Positions 26,362-35,840 of a DNA stretch of 64,000 bases are shown piece by piece. Source of the stretch: Lentilactobacillus fungorum (GTDB lineage: Bacteria; Bacillota; Bacilli; Lactobacillales; Lactobacillaceae). The DNA lies in the NCBI RefSeq assembly GCF_016860605.1, contig NZ_BNJR01000006.1:1-64000 (forward strand). Reading direction: 5' to 3'. Both the position numbers and the translations under genes were made by a program. Position 1 is the stretch's first letter, and each line of letters begins with the position of its first letter. The notes under the pieces are model-generated. The model searched no databases, had not been told where the DNA came from, and saw nothing but the letters and a program-made list of their open reading frames with translations.

Positions 26362-27333
26362 ATGGATAATCCAATTAACATTGAATTAAATGATCAAGTA
26401 CAAGACTTGATTAATGCGGTCAATCACCTTTTTCCGGGGACTGCAACCGTGACTTTTCTTGGTAAGTTACAATCAGGCTACGTTCGCCACGATCAAGCTC
26501 AAACAGTCCAAGATGGGAAAAACATTATTGTTCAAATTGCCGATTTAAGTGCGCCAAATTACACGGCCTCCCATGAACTCTTACACTTATTAATGGTACT
26601 GCGGGGCTTTCCGCAAGTGTTTTATTCACTGACAACCGGTGACGATACTTTAGATGACCAATTAAAAATGATGGGAACAGAATTATATGACATCGTTTCT
26701 CACTTTGTGGTGGTTTCCGAACAGCGAAAACACGGCCTTATCAATGAGGACATCGAGCAGATGTATTTGAAGGGAATTTATGCAACCATTAAGCCGGAGC
26801 CGAATCCTTTAGACGACCAAATGATGTTGAGGTTAACGACTTTACTTGACGCCATGGTCTTTTATGGTGATAAGCTAAAGACGGTAGCTGATCAATTGAA
26901 AGGCGACTTCCCAATTTCCTACGCAGCGGCCGAAAAATTGTACGCGATTATTACAGATAAGCCAACGAACTCACCGTTTGGTCTGCGAAGAAATGTTGTC
27001 AAACTCTTCAAGGCTTTTGATGAACAGCTTAAGGACTGGGAATTACCTGCTCTCCACAACACGGAATTTACCACTTTAACCAGTGTCTTATCCGAACGTC
27101 AGCTAGGTTTAGAAGTTAAACAACTCTTTGAAGTTTATCATTCTGAGCTGGTCGAAATTAACAGTCAAACAAAGGCATATGTTGGCTTCAATCGAGTCGA
27201 CGATCAAAATTCATTTGTACTCGCTAATCCAAAGGGTAATCAAGATAACCCGGAGTTTTTCAAACGGGTTTACAATCAAACTGTCAAACAATTATTTGAT
27301 GATTTGAAGATGCCTTACATTATCAGAAAATAA
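26362..27333 (+). CDS. Uncharacterised protein with HExxH motif (often labelled IpaB/EvcA family)
   Basis: The 323-aa protein has no signal peptide or membrane segment. A HELLH sequence at residues 71-75 is a candidate zinc-metallopeptidase motif, preceded by a beta-like stretch (NIIVQIADLS) as is usual for such active sites. The remainder looks helical. From memory, lactobacilli often carry such a protein under the IpaB/EvcA label, which says nothing about function. AAGGAG precedes ATG, and only 2 nt separate it from the mvaA stop, so it is translated from the same message. Hydrolytic activity is a guess from one motif. Confidence 0.65.
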   Translation: MDNPINIELNDQVQDLINAVNHLFPGTATVTFLGKLQSGYVRHDQAQTVQDGKNIIVQIADLSAPNYTASHELLHLLMVLRGFPQVFYSLTTGDDTLDDQLKMMGTELYDIVSHFVVVSEQRKHGLINEDIEQMYLKGIYATIKPEPNPLDDQMMLRLTTLLDAMVFYGDKLKTVADQLKGDFPISYAAAEKLYAIITDKPTNSPFGLRRNVVKLFKAFDEQLKDWELPALHNTEFTTLTSVLSERQLGLEVKQLFEVYHSELVEINSQTKAYVGFNRVDDQNSFVLANPKGNQDNPEFFKRVYNQTVKQLFDDLKMPYIIRK

Positions 27334-27359
27334 CATCGTATAGATGAAAGAATGATGCT

Positions 27360-27470
27360 GCGAGGTAGAACCTTACGAGTAGGTTGCCTACTTGTCCAAA
27401 AATCCAGGCCCGGGATTTCCGGCCAAGTCGCCTTAGGCTCCGCTTTCTAAGCGCTTTGCTTCGCTCACTT
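27360..27470 (+). repeat. Hairpin repeat copy A1 (upstream of sir2)
   Basis: The copy has a decayed 5' end. Its inner stem GCCTACTTG (27386) pairs with CAAGT (27424) and TAGGC (27434). The apical sequence is AAAATCCAGGCCCGGGATTT. The right end GCTTTCTAAGCGCTTTGC...CTCACTT is intact. Confidence 0.8.
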
Positions 27471-27475
27471 TTCTT

Positions 27476-27595
27476 AGGACAGCTACGCAAAGCAGAAAGC
27501 TCCGTGTAAGCACCTTAGCCAAAAATCCCAAGCCCGGGGATTTCCGCCTAAGGAGCCTTACACTCCGCTTTCTAAGCGCTTTGCTCCGCTCACTT
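27476..27595 (+). repeat. Hairpin repeat copy A2 (complete, upstream of sir2)
   Basis: This complete 120-bp unit runs from AGGACAGCTACGCAAAGCAG to GCTTTGCTCCGCTCACTT. Paired segments are GTGTAAG (27504) with CTTACAC (27557), CCTTAG (27513) with CTAAGG (27548), and AAATCCC with GGGATTT at the tip. It ends 19 nt before the sir2 ATG, with only TTTAGGAGGG between. Confidence 0.9.
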
Positions 27596-27614
27596 TATTT
27601 TTAGGAGGGATACA

Positions 27615-28331
27615 ATGGTTGATGAAGATATTCAAAGTGAATTTGATCATGCAAAGAAGATTGTATTTCTAACTGGTGCAGGGGTTTCAACAGCCTCTGG
27701 TATTCCTGATTATCGGTCTAAAGGTGGCTTGTACACCAACGATCGATCTAATCGGCCAGCCGAGTATTATTTGAGTTCTGATTGTTTACGCGATGAACCC
27801 AAAGTGTTTTACCAGTATGAAAAGAAAAATATGTACTATCCAGATGCCAAGCCAAATGTGATTCACGAAAAGCAGGCCGAATTTACCAAGAAAAAAGGGG
27901 CAACTGTCGTTACTCAAAATATTGATAATTTGTATCGGGAAGCCGGCACCAAGAATCTTGTTGAGTTTCATGGTAATCTTTATAATGTTTACTGCCAAAA
28001 ATGTCGCAAAAAGGTTAATTATAAAGATTATTTAACCAGTATGTATCATCGTAACTGCGGTGGTATTTTACGACCAGACATTGTTCTTTACGGTGAAGGC
28101 TTAAATCCAAGTGCTATCTCGCAAAGCGTGGATGCCGTTTCAAAGGCGGATTTAATTGTCATTGTTGGAACATCCATGCGGGTTTATCCATTTGCCGGAT
28201 TGATTGATTACCGTTCGGCTAATGCAAAGGTATTAGCCATTAATGAGGAAGCTCTAAGCTTTTCGTTTCCGTTTACAATGATTAAAGAAAATGCGGTTAA
28301 GTTCTTTAAAGATTTGAAAGTGACCGCGTAA
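27615..28331 (+). CDS. NAD-dependent protein deacylase, SIR2 family
   Basis: The 238-aa sirtuin has the NAD-binding LTGAGVSTASGIPDYRSKGGLY segment, the TQNIDNLY motif and the catalytic His in VEFHGN. The zinc module is CQKC followed by HRNC, so one of the four usual Cys ligands appears to be His. It removes acyl groups from lysine using NAD. AGGAGGG is 7 nt before ATG. It is directly preceded by two hairpin repeats and no normal promoter was found in the gap. Confidence 0.88.
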   Translation: MVDEDIQSEFDHAKKIVFLTGAGVSTASGIPDYRSKGGLYTNDRSNRPAEYYLSSDCLRDEPKVFYQYEKKNMYYPDAKPNVIHEKQAEFTKKKGATVVTQNIDNLYREAGTKNLVEFHGNLYNVYCQKCRKKVNYKDYLTSMYHRNCGGILRPDIVLYGEGLNPSAISQSVDAVSKADLIVIVGTSMRVYPFAGLIDYRSANAKVLAINEEALSFSFPFTMIKENAVKFFKDLKVTA

Positions 28332-28505
28332 TAAAAGTGAGTGGTCAAAGCGTTGAGAAACTGTTGGGTTACTTAGGCGCAATGCCTTTTTTAAGCGATT
28401 GTTTTAAAATCGTATAACAGAAGATATTCGCAAAGCAAGCATGCTATTTTCGAGCGAATGTTGATCAATGTCGCTTAGTTAATGGACAAAAGGGGGGGAA
28501 CTGAA
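28332..28505 (+). other. Intergenic region between sir2 and the DUF72 gene
   Basis: GTGAGTGGTCAAAGCGTTGAG at 28337 resembles the conserved end of the hairpin repeat, and CGCAAAGCAAGC appears at 28429. This may be a heavily decayed copy, but pairing is not preserved. No gene or clear terminator was seen. Confidence 0.3.
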
Positions 28506-29351
28506 ATGATTACAATTGGTTTGACAACTTTTTCAGAACATCCATCTTTAATTCATGAAAACCGTAAAGTTCGATTAACTGAATACAGTGCTTATTTTCC
28601 GACTGTTGAGTTGGATACGCCTTTTTATGCGATCCCTAAAGCGGAGGTGATTGCCCATTGGCAGCAACAAGTACCCCAAAATTTTCAGTTTATCTTAAAA
28701 GCCAATCAAGTGATGACGCTGCATGATCAAGGAGGCAGTGACCCCGTCGATAATCAGGCTCGGTTGGCGGTGTTTAACGACTATAAGCGAGTTGTTGGGC
28801 CCCTCAACGCATCCGGTCAACTTAAGGCCGTTTTATTTCAATTTCCACCTTATTTTTCCCGCAGTGTGGCGGCAATCGACTACTTGCGCCGAATTCGGCA
28901 ATTAATGCCTGGGTTTCCAATTGCAGTCGAGTTTCGAAATCCAAGCTGGTATGGCAAAGAAATTACGCGGGATGTCGCTGGCTACTTAAAGGAATTGGCA
29001 ATTTCTTGGGTGGCAGTTGACGAACCACATACAACTAATATGGGCGTTGCTTTCGAACCAATGGTGACCAACGAGCAGCTATGTGTTTTGCGATTGCACG
29101 GTCGAAATGTTAAGGGCTGGTCGACTCGATCCAAGGACTGGCGAAAACAACGAACGCTTTATCGATACTCTGAAGCAGAACTCAAAGCATTTTGCCAAAC
29201 TATTTTAGAACTTCAAGGAAAAACCAAGGAGGTCTGTGTGATCTTCAATAATAATTCTGGTGGCGATGCGGCGGATAATGCGCTTCAGCTTAAAAAATTA
29301 CTAGGGATTTCGTTTGATCATCTATCACCATTGCAAATGGATTTATTCTAA
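28506..29351 (+). CDS. DUF72 family protein (YecE-like)
   Basis: The TIM-barrel-type protein of about 281 aa has the family pattern ITIGLTTFSEHPSL at the N terminus, VELDTPFYAIP, FQFILKANQ, VLFQFPPYFS and AVEFRNPSWY, and ends with the conserved FNNNSGGDAADNA. DUF72 proteins are widespread, and their biochemical role is not established. ATG 28506 is preferred because GGGGGGG lies 8 nt upstream; the ATG at 28482 precedes that RBS. A strong terminator follows. Confidence 0.85.
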   Translation: MITIGLTTFSEHPSLIHENRKVRLTEYSAYFPTVELDTPFYAIPKAEVIAHWQQQVPQNFQFILKANQVMTLHDQGGSDPVDNQARLAVFNDYKRVVGPLNASGQLKAVLFQFPPYFSRSVAAIDYLRRIRQLMPGFPIAVEFRNPSWYGKEITRDVAGYLKELAISWVAVDEPHTTNMGVAFEPMVTNEQLCVLRLHGRNVKGWSTRSKDWRKQRTLYRYSEAELKAFCQTILELQGKTKEVCVIFNNNSGGDAADNALQLKKLLGISFDHLSPLQMDLF

Positions 29352-29360
29352 ATGACAACT

Positions 29361-29416
29361 AAGCGAAGATAGTGAACTGACTTTTTAATTTTCATCGCTA
29401 TCGATCGCTTTTTTTG
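29361..29416 (+). terminator. Terminator after the DUF72 gene
   Basis: AAGCGA-AGATAGTGAA pairs imperfectly with TTCATCGCTATCGATCGCTT and is followed by a T run. Confidence 0.7.
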
Positions 29417-29423
29417 CTATACT
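29415..29423 (+). promoter_or_regulatory. Extended -10 promoter of metG
   Basis: TGCTATACT is an extended -10 box located just after the preceding terminator and about 45 nt before the metG start. Confidence 0.5.
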
Positions 29424-29432
29424 TGATTGTAA

Positions 29433-31496
<2,064 letters not shown>

Positions 31497-31512
31497 AGGT
31501 TAGTTAAAAAGA

Positions 31513-31552
31513 GTGGGACAGTTGCAGGCAAATGCCTCCTGTCCTGCTTTCT
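31513..31552 (+). terminator. Terminator-like hairpin after metG
   Basis: GGACAG pairs with CTGTCC around an inner AGGC-AAAT-GCCT stem, followed by TGCTTTCTT. It abuts the first repeat of the array. Confidence 0.55.
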
Positions 31553-31589
31553 TGCTTAGTCGGCTAGCTCTGGCAAGCAGGGATCTCTG

Positions 31590-31684
31590 GATGGGTTCTT
31601 CTTGGCCAAAAATCCAAGCCCGGGAATTTCTGGTTGAGGAGGCTTATGCTCCAGTTTCTAAGCGCTTTGCTCCGCTCACTTTAT
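31590..31684 (+). repeat. Hairpin repeat copy B1
   Basis: The left arm is truncated or replaced. The apical AAAATCCAAGCCCGGGAATTT and the right end ending GCTTTGCTCCGCTCACTTT are intact. It is the first of four tandem units. Confidence 0.75.
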
Positions 31685-31685
31685 T

Positions 31686-31803
31686 AGGACAGCTGCGCAA
31701 AGCAGAAAGCTGCACCTAAGCTCCTTTGTCCAAAAATCCAAGCCCGGGATTTCCGGCCAAAGAAACTTAGGCTCCGCTTTCTAACCGCTTTGCTCCGCTC
31801 ACT
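31686..31803 (+). repeat. Hairpin repeat copy B2
   Basis: This complete unit of 118 bp has variable stem pairs CCTAAG (31715) with CTTAGG (31766), and CTTTG (31724) with CAAAG (31758). These pairs differ from those of A2 and B3 but remain complementary. Confidence 0.9.
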
Positions 31804-31809
31804 GATTTT

Positions 31810-31929
31810 AGGACAGCTACGCAAAGCAGAAAGCTCCGTGTAAGCACCTCAGCCAAAAATCCCAAGCCCGGGGATTTCTGTCTGAGGAGCCTTACACTCC
31901 GCTTTCTAACCGCTCTGCTCCGCTCACTT
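31810..31929 (+). repeat. Hairpin repeat copy B3
   Basis: This complete unit starts 124 bp after B2. It pairs GTGTAAG (31838) with CTTACAC (31891), and CCTCAG (31847) with CTGAGG (31882); A2 has CCTTAG/CTAAGG at the same place, a compensatory change. Confidence 0.9.
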
Positions 31930-31933
31930 TATT

Positions 31934-32053
31934 AGGACAGCTGCGCAAAGCAGAAACTTCCGCATAAAACATCTTGGCCAAAAATCCAGGCCCGGGATTT
32001 CCGGCTAAGATGCCTTATGCTCCAGTTTCTAACCGCTTTGCTCCGCTCACTTT
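31934..32053 (+). repeat. Hairpin repeat copy B4 (upstream of tatD)
   Basis: This complete unit starts 124 bp after B3. It pairs GCATAA (31962) with TTATGC (32015), and CATCTT (31970) with AAGATG (32007). It ends 13 nt before the tatD ATG, leaving only the RBS region ACGAGGTAATTCA. Confidence 0.9.
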
Positions 32054-32066
32054 ACGAGGTAATTCA

Positions 32067-32843
32067 ATGAAAATTTTTGATTCTCACACTCATTTAAATG
32101 ATGAGTCACTATATCCACAAGCTGCTCAATATGCGCGGCACGCCAATCAGCTGGGCGTTGTTAAGTTGGCTAATGTCGGCTCCAATCAACTCTTAAATGA
32201 TCGGTCACTTGAATTGGCGGCAACGTATCCCAATATGTATTCAATTATTGGGTGGCACCCAGAGGACTCGATTCATTATCACGAAGCCCAGGAACGACTA
32301 TTGATTGAACAACTGCAAAGTCCATCCGTAGTTGCAGTTGGTGAAATTGGTTTGGATTATCACCAGACAATTTCACCGAGACACGTTCAAAAGACTGTTT
32401 TCAAGCGCCAAATTGAGATTGCCAAGCAGCTTCATTTACCAATTTCGGTGCATAATCGAGATGCGTTTGAAGATACTTATGCCATTTTAAAAGAAATGGC
32501 CGTTTGGCAGATCGGTGGGGTGATGCATAGTTTTAACGGCGACGTTGAGTGGCTAAAGAAGTTTCTTGACCTGGGGATGTCAGTGTCCTACAGTGGCGTT
32601 GCCAGCTTTAAGAAAACGCACGAAGTTCACGAAGCGGTTCGCCATACACCATTTGATCGGATGTTGGTTGAAACCGATGCGCCATACCTAGCTCCCGAAC
32701 CATTGCGAGGTAAACAAAATGAACCAGCCTACACGTTATACACGGTCGAAGCAATTGCCAGGTTCTGTGATGTTAACCCTGAAATCATTGCTGACCATAC
32801 TTATGAAAATAGTTTGCACTTATTTGGAATTGAGGATAAATGA
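32067..32843 (+). CDS. tatD: TatD-family metal-dependent deoxyribonuclease
   Basis: The TIM-barrel hydrolase of about 258 aa has the metal-binding set: DSHTHL at the N terminus, GEIGLDYH, a His in VHNRDAF, MHSFNGD, and ETDAPYLAPEPLRG near the C terminus. TatD enzymes are 3'-5' DNA exonucleases. ATG 32067 gives the family N terminus MKIFDSHTH with GAGGT upstream. The reading frame stays open for 93 nt upstream through the hairpin repeat, but that extension is repeat sequence. It overlaps rnmV by ATGA in the classic tatD-rnmV-ksgA order. Confidence 0.92.
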   Translation: MKIFDSHTHLNDESLYPQAAQYARHANQLGVVKLANVGSNQLLNDRSLELAATYPNMYSIIGWHPEDSIHYHEAQERLLIEQLQSPSVVAVGEIGLDYHQTISPRHVQKTVFKRQIEIAKQLHLPISVHNRDAFEDTYAILKEMAVWQIGGVMHSFNGDVEWLKKFLDLGMSVSYSGVASFKKTHEVHEAVRHTPFDRMLVETDAPYLAPEPLRGKQNEPAYTLYTVEAIARFCDVNPEIIADHTYENSLHLFGIEDK

Positions 32844-33406
32844 AAAAAATAAAAGAAGTGATCGTCGTTGAAGGTAAGGATGACACTAAACGTATCCAGC
32901 AGGCAGTCGATGCCGATACAATCGAAACTAGAGGATCAGCCATTCCAGACGAAACGCTGGCACTTATTAAACAGTTAGCAGCAACTCGAGGCATCATCGT
33001 GTTTACAGATCCGGACTTTTCCGGCGAAAAGATTCGCAGGACGGTTGCCGAGGCGGTTCCTAACGCTAAGCATGCTTTTATTACTAAAAAACAAGGCGTG
33101 CCATCAAGGTCCGATGGTTCTCTGGGAGTGGAACATGCAAGCATTGAAGACATCCGTAGGGCCTTGAGTCGCGTTTACACCGAAGATGATTCGGCTACAG
33201 AGTTAATTTCTAGAGAAGAGCTTATGGCCCATGGCTTGATGGGTAACCCAGAAGCCAAGCAGCGCCGCCGGCAATTGGGTGAGTTACTAAATATCGGTTA
33301 CGTCAATGGTAAACAGCTGCAACACCGTTTACGAATGTTTGGCATCACTCATGAGGCATTTATTGACGCAATTAGAAAAATTGATGGGGAGCATACAAAT
33401 GACTGA
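32840..33406 (+). CDS. rnmV: Ribonuclease M5
   Basis: The 188-aa TOPRIM nuclease matures the 5S rRNA precursor. The TOPRIM core is visible as IVVEGKDDTKRIQQA (Glu), IIVFTDPDFSGEKIRR (Asp-x-Asp) and the HAFITKK strand. The C-terminal part is the M5-specific RNA-contact region. Its ATG overlaps the tatD stop, and its 3' end overlaps ksgA by 8 bp. Confidence 0.95.
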   Translation: MKKIKEVIVVEGKDDTKRIQQAVDADTIETRGSAIPDETLALIKQLAATRGIIVFTDPDFSGEKIRRTVAEAVPNAKHAFITKKQGVPSRSDGSLGVEHASIEDIRRALSRVYTEDDSATELISREELMAHGLMGNPEAKQRRRQLGELLNIGYVNGKQLQHRLRMFGITHEAFIDAIRKIDGEHTND

Positions 33407-34289
33407 ATATCCTGCAATTGCCAGTCCTGCCAGGACGCAGGCAATATTGAACCGTTATCGGCTATCGGCCAAGAAAAGCCTCGGCCAGAATTTTTTAGTT
33501 GATTTAAACATTTTGACCAAAATCGTTGAGGCTGCCAAAATCAAAAAAACGGATGACGTCATCGAAATCGGTCCCGGCATTGGGGGCTTAACTGAACAAC
33601 TTGCTCAGTCGGCTCATCAAGTACTTGGCTTTGAAATTGATCAAAATTTATTACCCGTCCTCAAAGAGACGTTGGCACCATATGATAATATTCAAATTCT
33701 CAATCAAGACATTTTAAAGGCCAATTTACCAAAAATCGTCGCCGAGTTGTTACCAGGTGATCGGCCGCTTAAAGTTGTAGCCAATTTGCCGTATTATATA
33801 ACGACGCCAATTGTGATGAATCTATTGGCCAGCCCGCTTCACTTTGAATCAATTGTAGTGATGATGCAAAAAGAAGTCGCTGAGCGGTTAACTGCTTCGC
33901 CAAGTACGAAGGCTTATGGATCATTGTCTGTCATTGTCCAGGAAATGAATCAGGTGGATATCTCATTTATTGTTCCCAAAACTGCCTTTATTCCGCAGCC
34001 TAAAGTTGATTCGGCGATTGTAAGGCTAACCAAAAGAGAGAATCGGTCAGTGAAACCATTTGATGAAAAACGATTTGCCGGTTTTGTTCGGGGGTGCTTT
34101 ATGCACCAGCGAAAAACCCTTTGGAATAATCTATTAGGATTTTTTGGTAAAGCGGATGATACTAAGGAAACGATAACTAAAGTGTTAAATTCAGTTCAAA
34201 TTAATCCAACTGACCGCGCTGAGCAACTGACTGTAACGCAATTCGTGCAATTATGCAATGCCTGCCACGATAACGGCATCTTAAGCTAA
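33399..34289 (+). CDS. ksgA: 16S rRNA dimethyladenosine transferase KsgA
   Basis: The SAM-dependent methyltransferase of about 296 aa dimethylates the two adjacent adenines in the 3' helix of 16S rRNA. KSLGQNFLVD, the SAM loop EIGPGIGGLTEQL, and the catalytic motif VANLPYYITTPI are present. ATG 33399, inside the end of rnmV, has GGGGAG upstream and gives the expected N terminus. The longer frame from 33306 lies inside rnmV and is rejected. Confidence 0.95.
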   Translation: MTEYPAIASPARTQAILNRYRLSAKKSLGQNFLVDLNILTKIVEAAKIKKTDDVIEIGPGIGGLTEQLAQSAHQVLGFEIDQNLLPVLKETLAPYDNIQILNQDILKANLPKIVAELLPGDRPLKVVANLPYYITTPIVMNLLASPLHFESIVVMMQKEVAERLTASPSTKAYGSLSVIVQEMNQVDISFIVPKTAFIPQPKVDSAIVRLTKRENRSVKPFDEKRFAGFVRGCFMHQRKTLWNNLLGFFGKADDTKETITKVLNSVQINPTDRAEQLTVTQFVQLCNACHDNGILS

Positions 34290-34335
34290 TCTTTAGATTA
34301 TTCTGGTTGCAACGAAAATGGGATTGTGGTAAAAT

Positions 34336-34364
34336 TTGCATTTTCATAACTCATGTGGTATAGT
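34336..34364 (+). promoter_or_regulatory. veg promoter
   Basis: TTGCAT and TATAGT are spaced 17 nt, and a TGG extended -10 precedes TATAGT. This fits the strong promoters known for veg genes. Confidence 0.75.
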
Positions 34365-34386
34365 AAATTATCGTGAGGTGAGTTGG

Positions 34387-34635
34387 ATGCCAGTTACTTT
34401 ATCAGTGATCAAGCATAAGATGGACGGCCACATTGGCCAACACGTTTTAGTAACTTCGCAAATTGGCCGAAGGAAAACTACAAAACGTCATGGGATTTTA
34501 AGGGAAACTTTTCCGGCAATTTTTGTCGTTGAGCTGGACCCGGGGAAGTCTAGCTTTGAGCGCGTCTCTTATAGTTATACGGATATTTTAACTAAAAATA
34601 TCGAAGTCGACTTTGACGTTGCCCAGGCAAATTAG
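34387..34635 (+). CDS. veg: Veg protein
   Basis: The 82-aa small beta-rich protein matches Bacillus Veg: MPVTLSVIKHKMDGHIGQHV start, GRRKTTKRHG and SYSYTDILTKNIEV. Veg is highly expressed and has been linked to biofilm formation in Bacillus. GAGGTGAG precedes ATG. It sits between ksgA and ispE as in other Firmicutes. A short terminator follows. Confidence 0.92.
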   Translation: MPVTLSVIKHKMDGHIGQHVLVTSQIGRRKTTKRHGILRETFPAIFVVELDPGKSSFERVSYSYTDILTKNIEVDFDVAQAN

Positions 34636-34651
34636 TAAGATGCGTCATTTC

Positions 34652-34676
34652 GGGGGCCAAATGGCCTTTTTATTTT
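34652..34676 (+). terminator. Terminator after veg
   Basis: GGCC-AAAT-GGCC, extended by G-T wobbles, is followed by TTTTTATTTT. Confidence 0.65.
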
Positions 34677-34769
34677 GCCCTTTTCTTCTTGATAGTCACT
34701 GACAACTAGGCGATTATTTAGTATAATTTTTATAATAATAAGTAATTCATAGCAGGGGTGGTGGCGTAA

Positions 34770-35630
34770 ATGAAGAGAATCGTTCGGGCTCCGGCCAAAT
34801 TGAACCTAGGACTTGATACGCCCTTTACCCACCCCGATGGGACAATCGAATGGCGAATGGTGATGACCTCCATTGGCTTAAGTGATCACGTTCAGGTTGA
34901 GACGAACCACTCGGAGATGATTCAAATTATATCTGATAGTGGCTTTTTGCCGAATGATAAACGGAACTTAGCGTACCAGGCAGCTCACTTGTTTTTACAG
35001 GAAACGGGTATCACTAGCGGATTAACAATTAAAATTAAAAAGCGTATTCCAGTAGCTGCCGGTTTGGGTGGGGGGTCCTCGGATGCTGCGGCGGTTTTAA
35101 GAGCACTCAATGAGATGTTTATGACCCACTTATCGCTCGAAGAAATGGCTCGATTGGGGCTACAGATTGATTCCGACGTCCCATATTGCGTCTATGGGCG
35201 GACGGCGTTAGTGAGCGGCCGTGGCGAGATTGTGACGCCATTAAAGCCGTTACCAAAGATGTGGTTTGTTCTTGCTAAACCTAACGTGAGCGTTTCAACC
35301 CCGCGAATTCTTCGCCGATTGCGTTATTCCAGGATTAATCATCCAGAGATTGATCAGTTATTAGCTGGCATTGCGCAACAGAATTATCACCAAATTGTGG
35401 CGAATCTTGGGAACACGCTAGAGCCGATCACAGCGGCAAGTCATCCGCAAATTCGAATCATCAAGGATCGGCTATTGAAGTATGGTGCCGATGGTTCTCA
35501 AATGAGCGGTAGTGGCCCAACTGTTTTTGGTGTTTGTCGTAGTGAGTCACGAGCCAAACGGATCTATAATAGTATTTCTGGATTTTGTCATGAAGTCTAT
35601 GTCACTCAGCCAACGTGTCACGATAACTAA
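34770..35630 (+). CDS. ispE: 4-diphosphocytidyl-2-C-methyl-D-erythritol kinase-like GHMP kinase
   Basis: The 286-aa GHMP kinase has an APAKLNLGLD N terminus, the ATP loop PVAAGLGGGSSDAAA near residue 100 and the C-terminal GSGPTVFG motif. IspE belongs to the methylerythritol phosphate pathway, yet mvaA in this window indicates the mevalonate pathway. Lactobacilli commonly keep ispE next to veg although other MEP genes are absent, so its real substrate here is open. GGGGTGG precedes ATG. Confidence 0.9.
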   Translation: MKRIVRAPAKLNLGLDTPFTHPDGTIEWRMVMTSIGLSDHVQVETNHSEMIQIISDSGFLPNDKRNLAYQAAHLFLQETGITSGLTIKIKKRIPVAAGLGGGSSDAAAVLRALNEMFMTHLSLEEMARLGLQIDSDVPYCVYGRTALVSGRGEIVTPLKPLPKMWFVLAKPNVSVSTPRILRRLRYSRINHPEIDQLLAGIAQQNYHQIVANLGNTLEPITAASHPQIRIIKDRLLKYGADGSQMSGSGPTVFGVCRSESRAKRIYNSISGFCHEVYVTQPTCHDN

Positions 35631-35710
35631 TAACTTTTAGCAAGCATTTAAACGGGTTAAAAGACTGATATCAGAGCGAACCCATCTTTTTAAATCACGC
35701 GATAATTTTT

Positions 35711-35751
35711 AGGGTTGCCAAACCCATTTTTTGGTCCGGCAGCCCTTTTGG
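35711..35751 (+). terminator. Terminator after ispE
   Basis: AGGGTTGCC pairs with GGCAGCCCT (one G-T wobble) and is followed by TTTTG. A second weaker hairpin (GGGTT...AACCC) lies at about 35653-35685. Confidence 0.6.
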
Positions 35752-35765
35752 TTTGTCTTTTGTGA

Positions 35766-35793
35766 TTGACAAACTGCAATTTTACTCTAAACT
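35766..35793 (+). promoter_or_regulatory. adcC promoter
   Basis: A perfect TTGACA is spaced 16 nt from TAAACT. Confidence 0.6.
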
Positions 35794-35798
35794 AAAAT

Positions 35799-35811
35799 AG
35801 TAATTGTTACT
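35799..35811. promoter_or_regulatory. Candidate zinc-repressor (Zur-like) operator
   Basis: AGTAATTGTTACT is an inverted repeat (AGTAA/TTACT) at the expected transcription start of the zinc-uptake genes. It resembles the GTAAT/ATTAC core of Firmicute Zur boxes rather than the streptococcal AdcR box. Confidence 0.45.
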
Positions 35812-35840
35812 TTTTACATTAACTGTTGGAGGGATTCGAT

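Noticed and set aside
31513-31719. Small protein encoded in the metG-tatD gap
   Set aside because: The frame is translated repeat sequence; similar Pro/Gly/Arg-rich peptides arise from every copy in that frame.
31686-32053. Repeats as ordinary Rho-independent terminators
   Set aside because: In sense direction the stem ends in GCTTTGCTCCGCTCACT with no T run, and the copies lie at gene starts rather than gene ends.
31974-32066. N-terminal extension of TatD
   Set aside because: The 31 extra codons are hairpin repeat sequence; the RBS and family alignment place the start at 32067.
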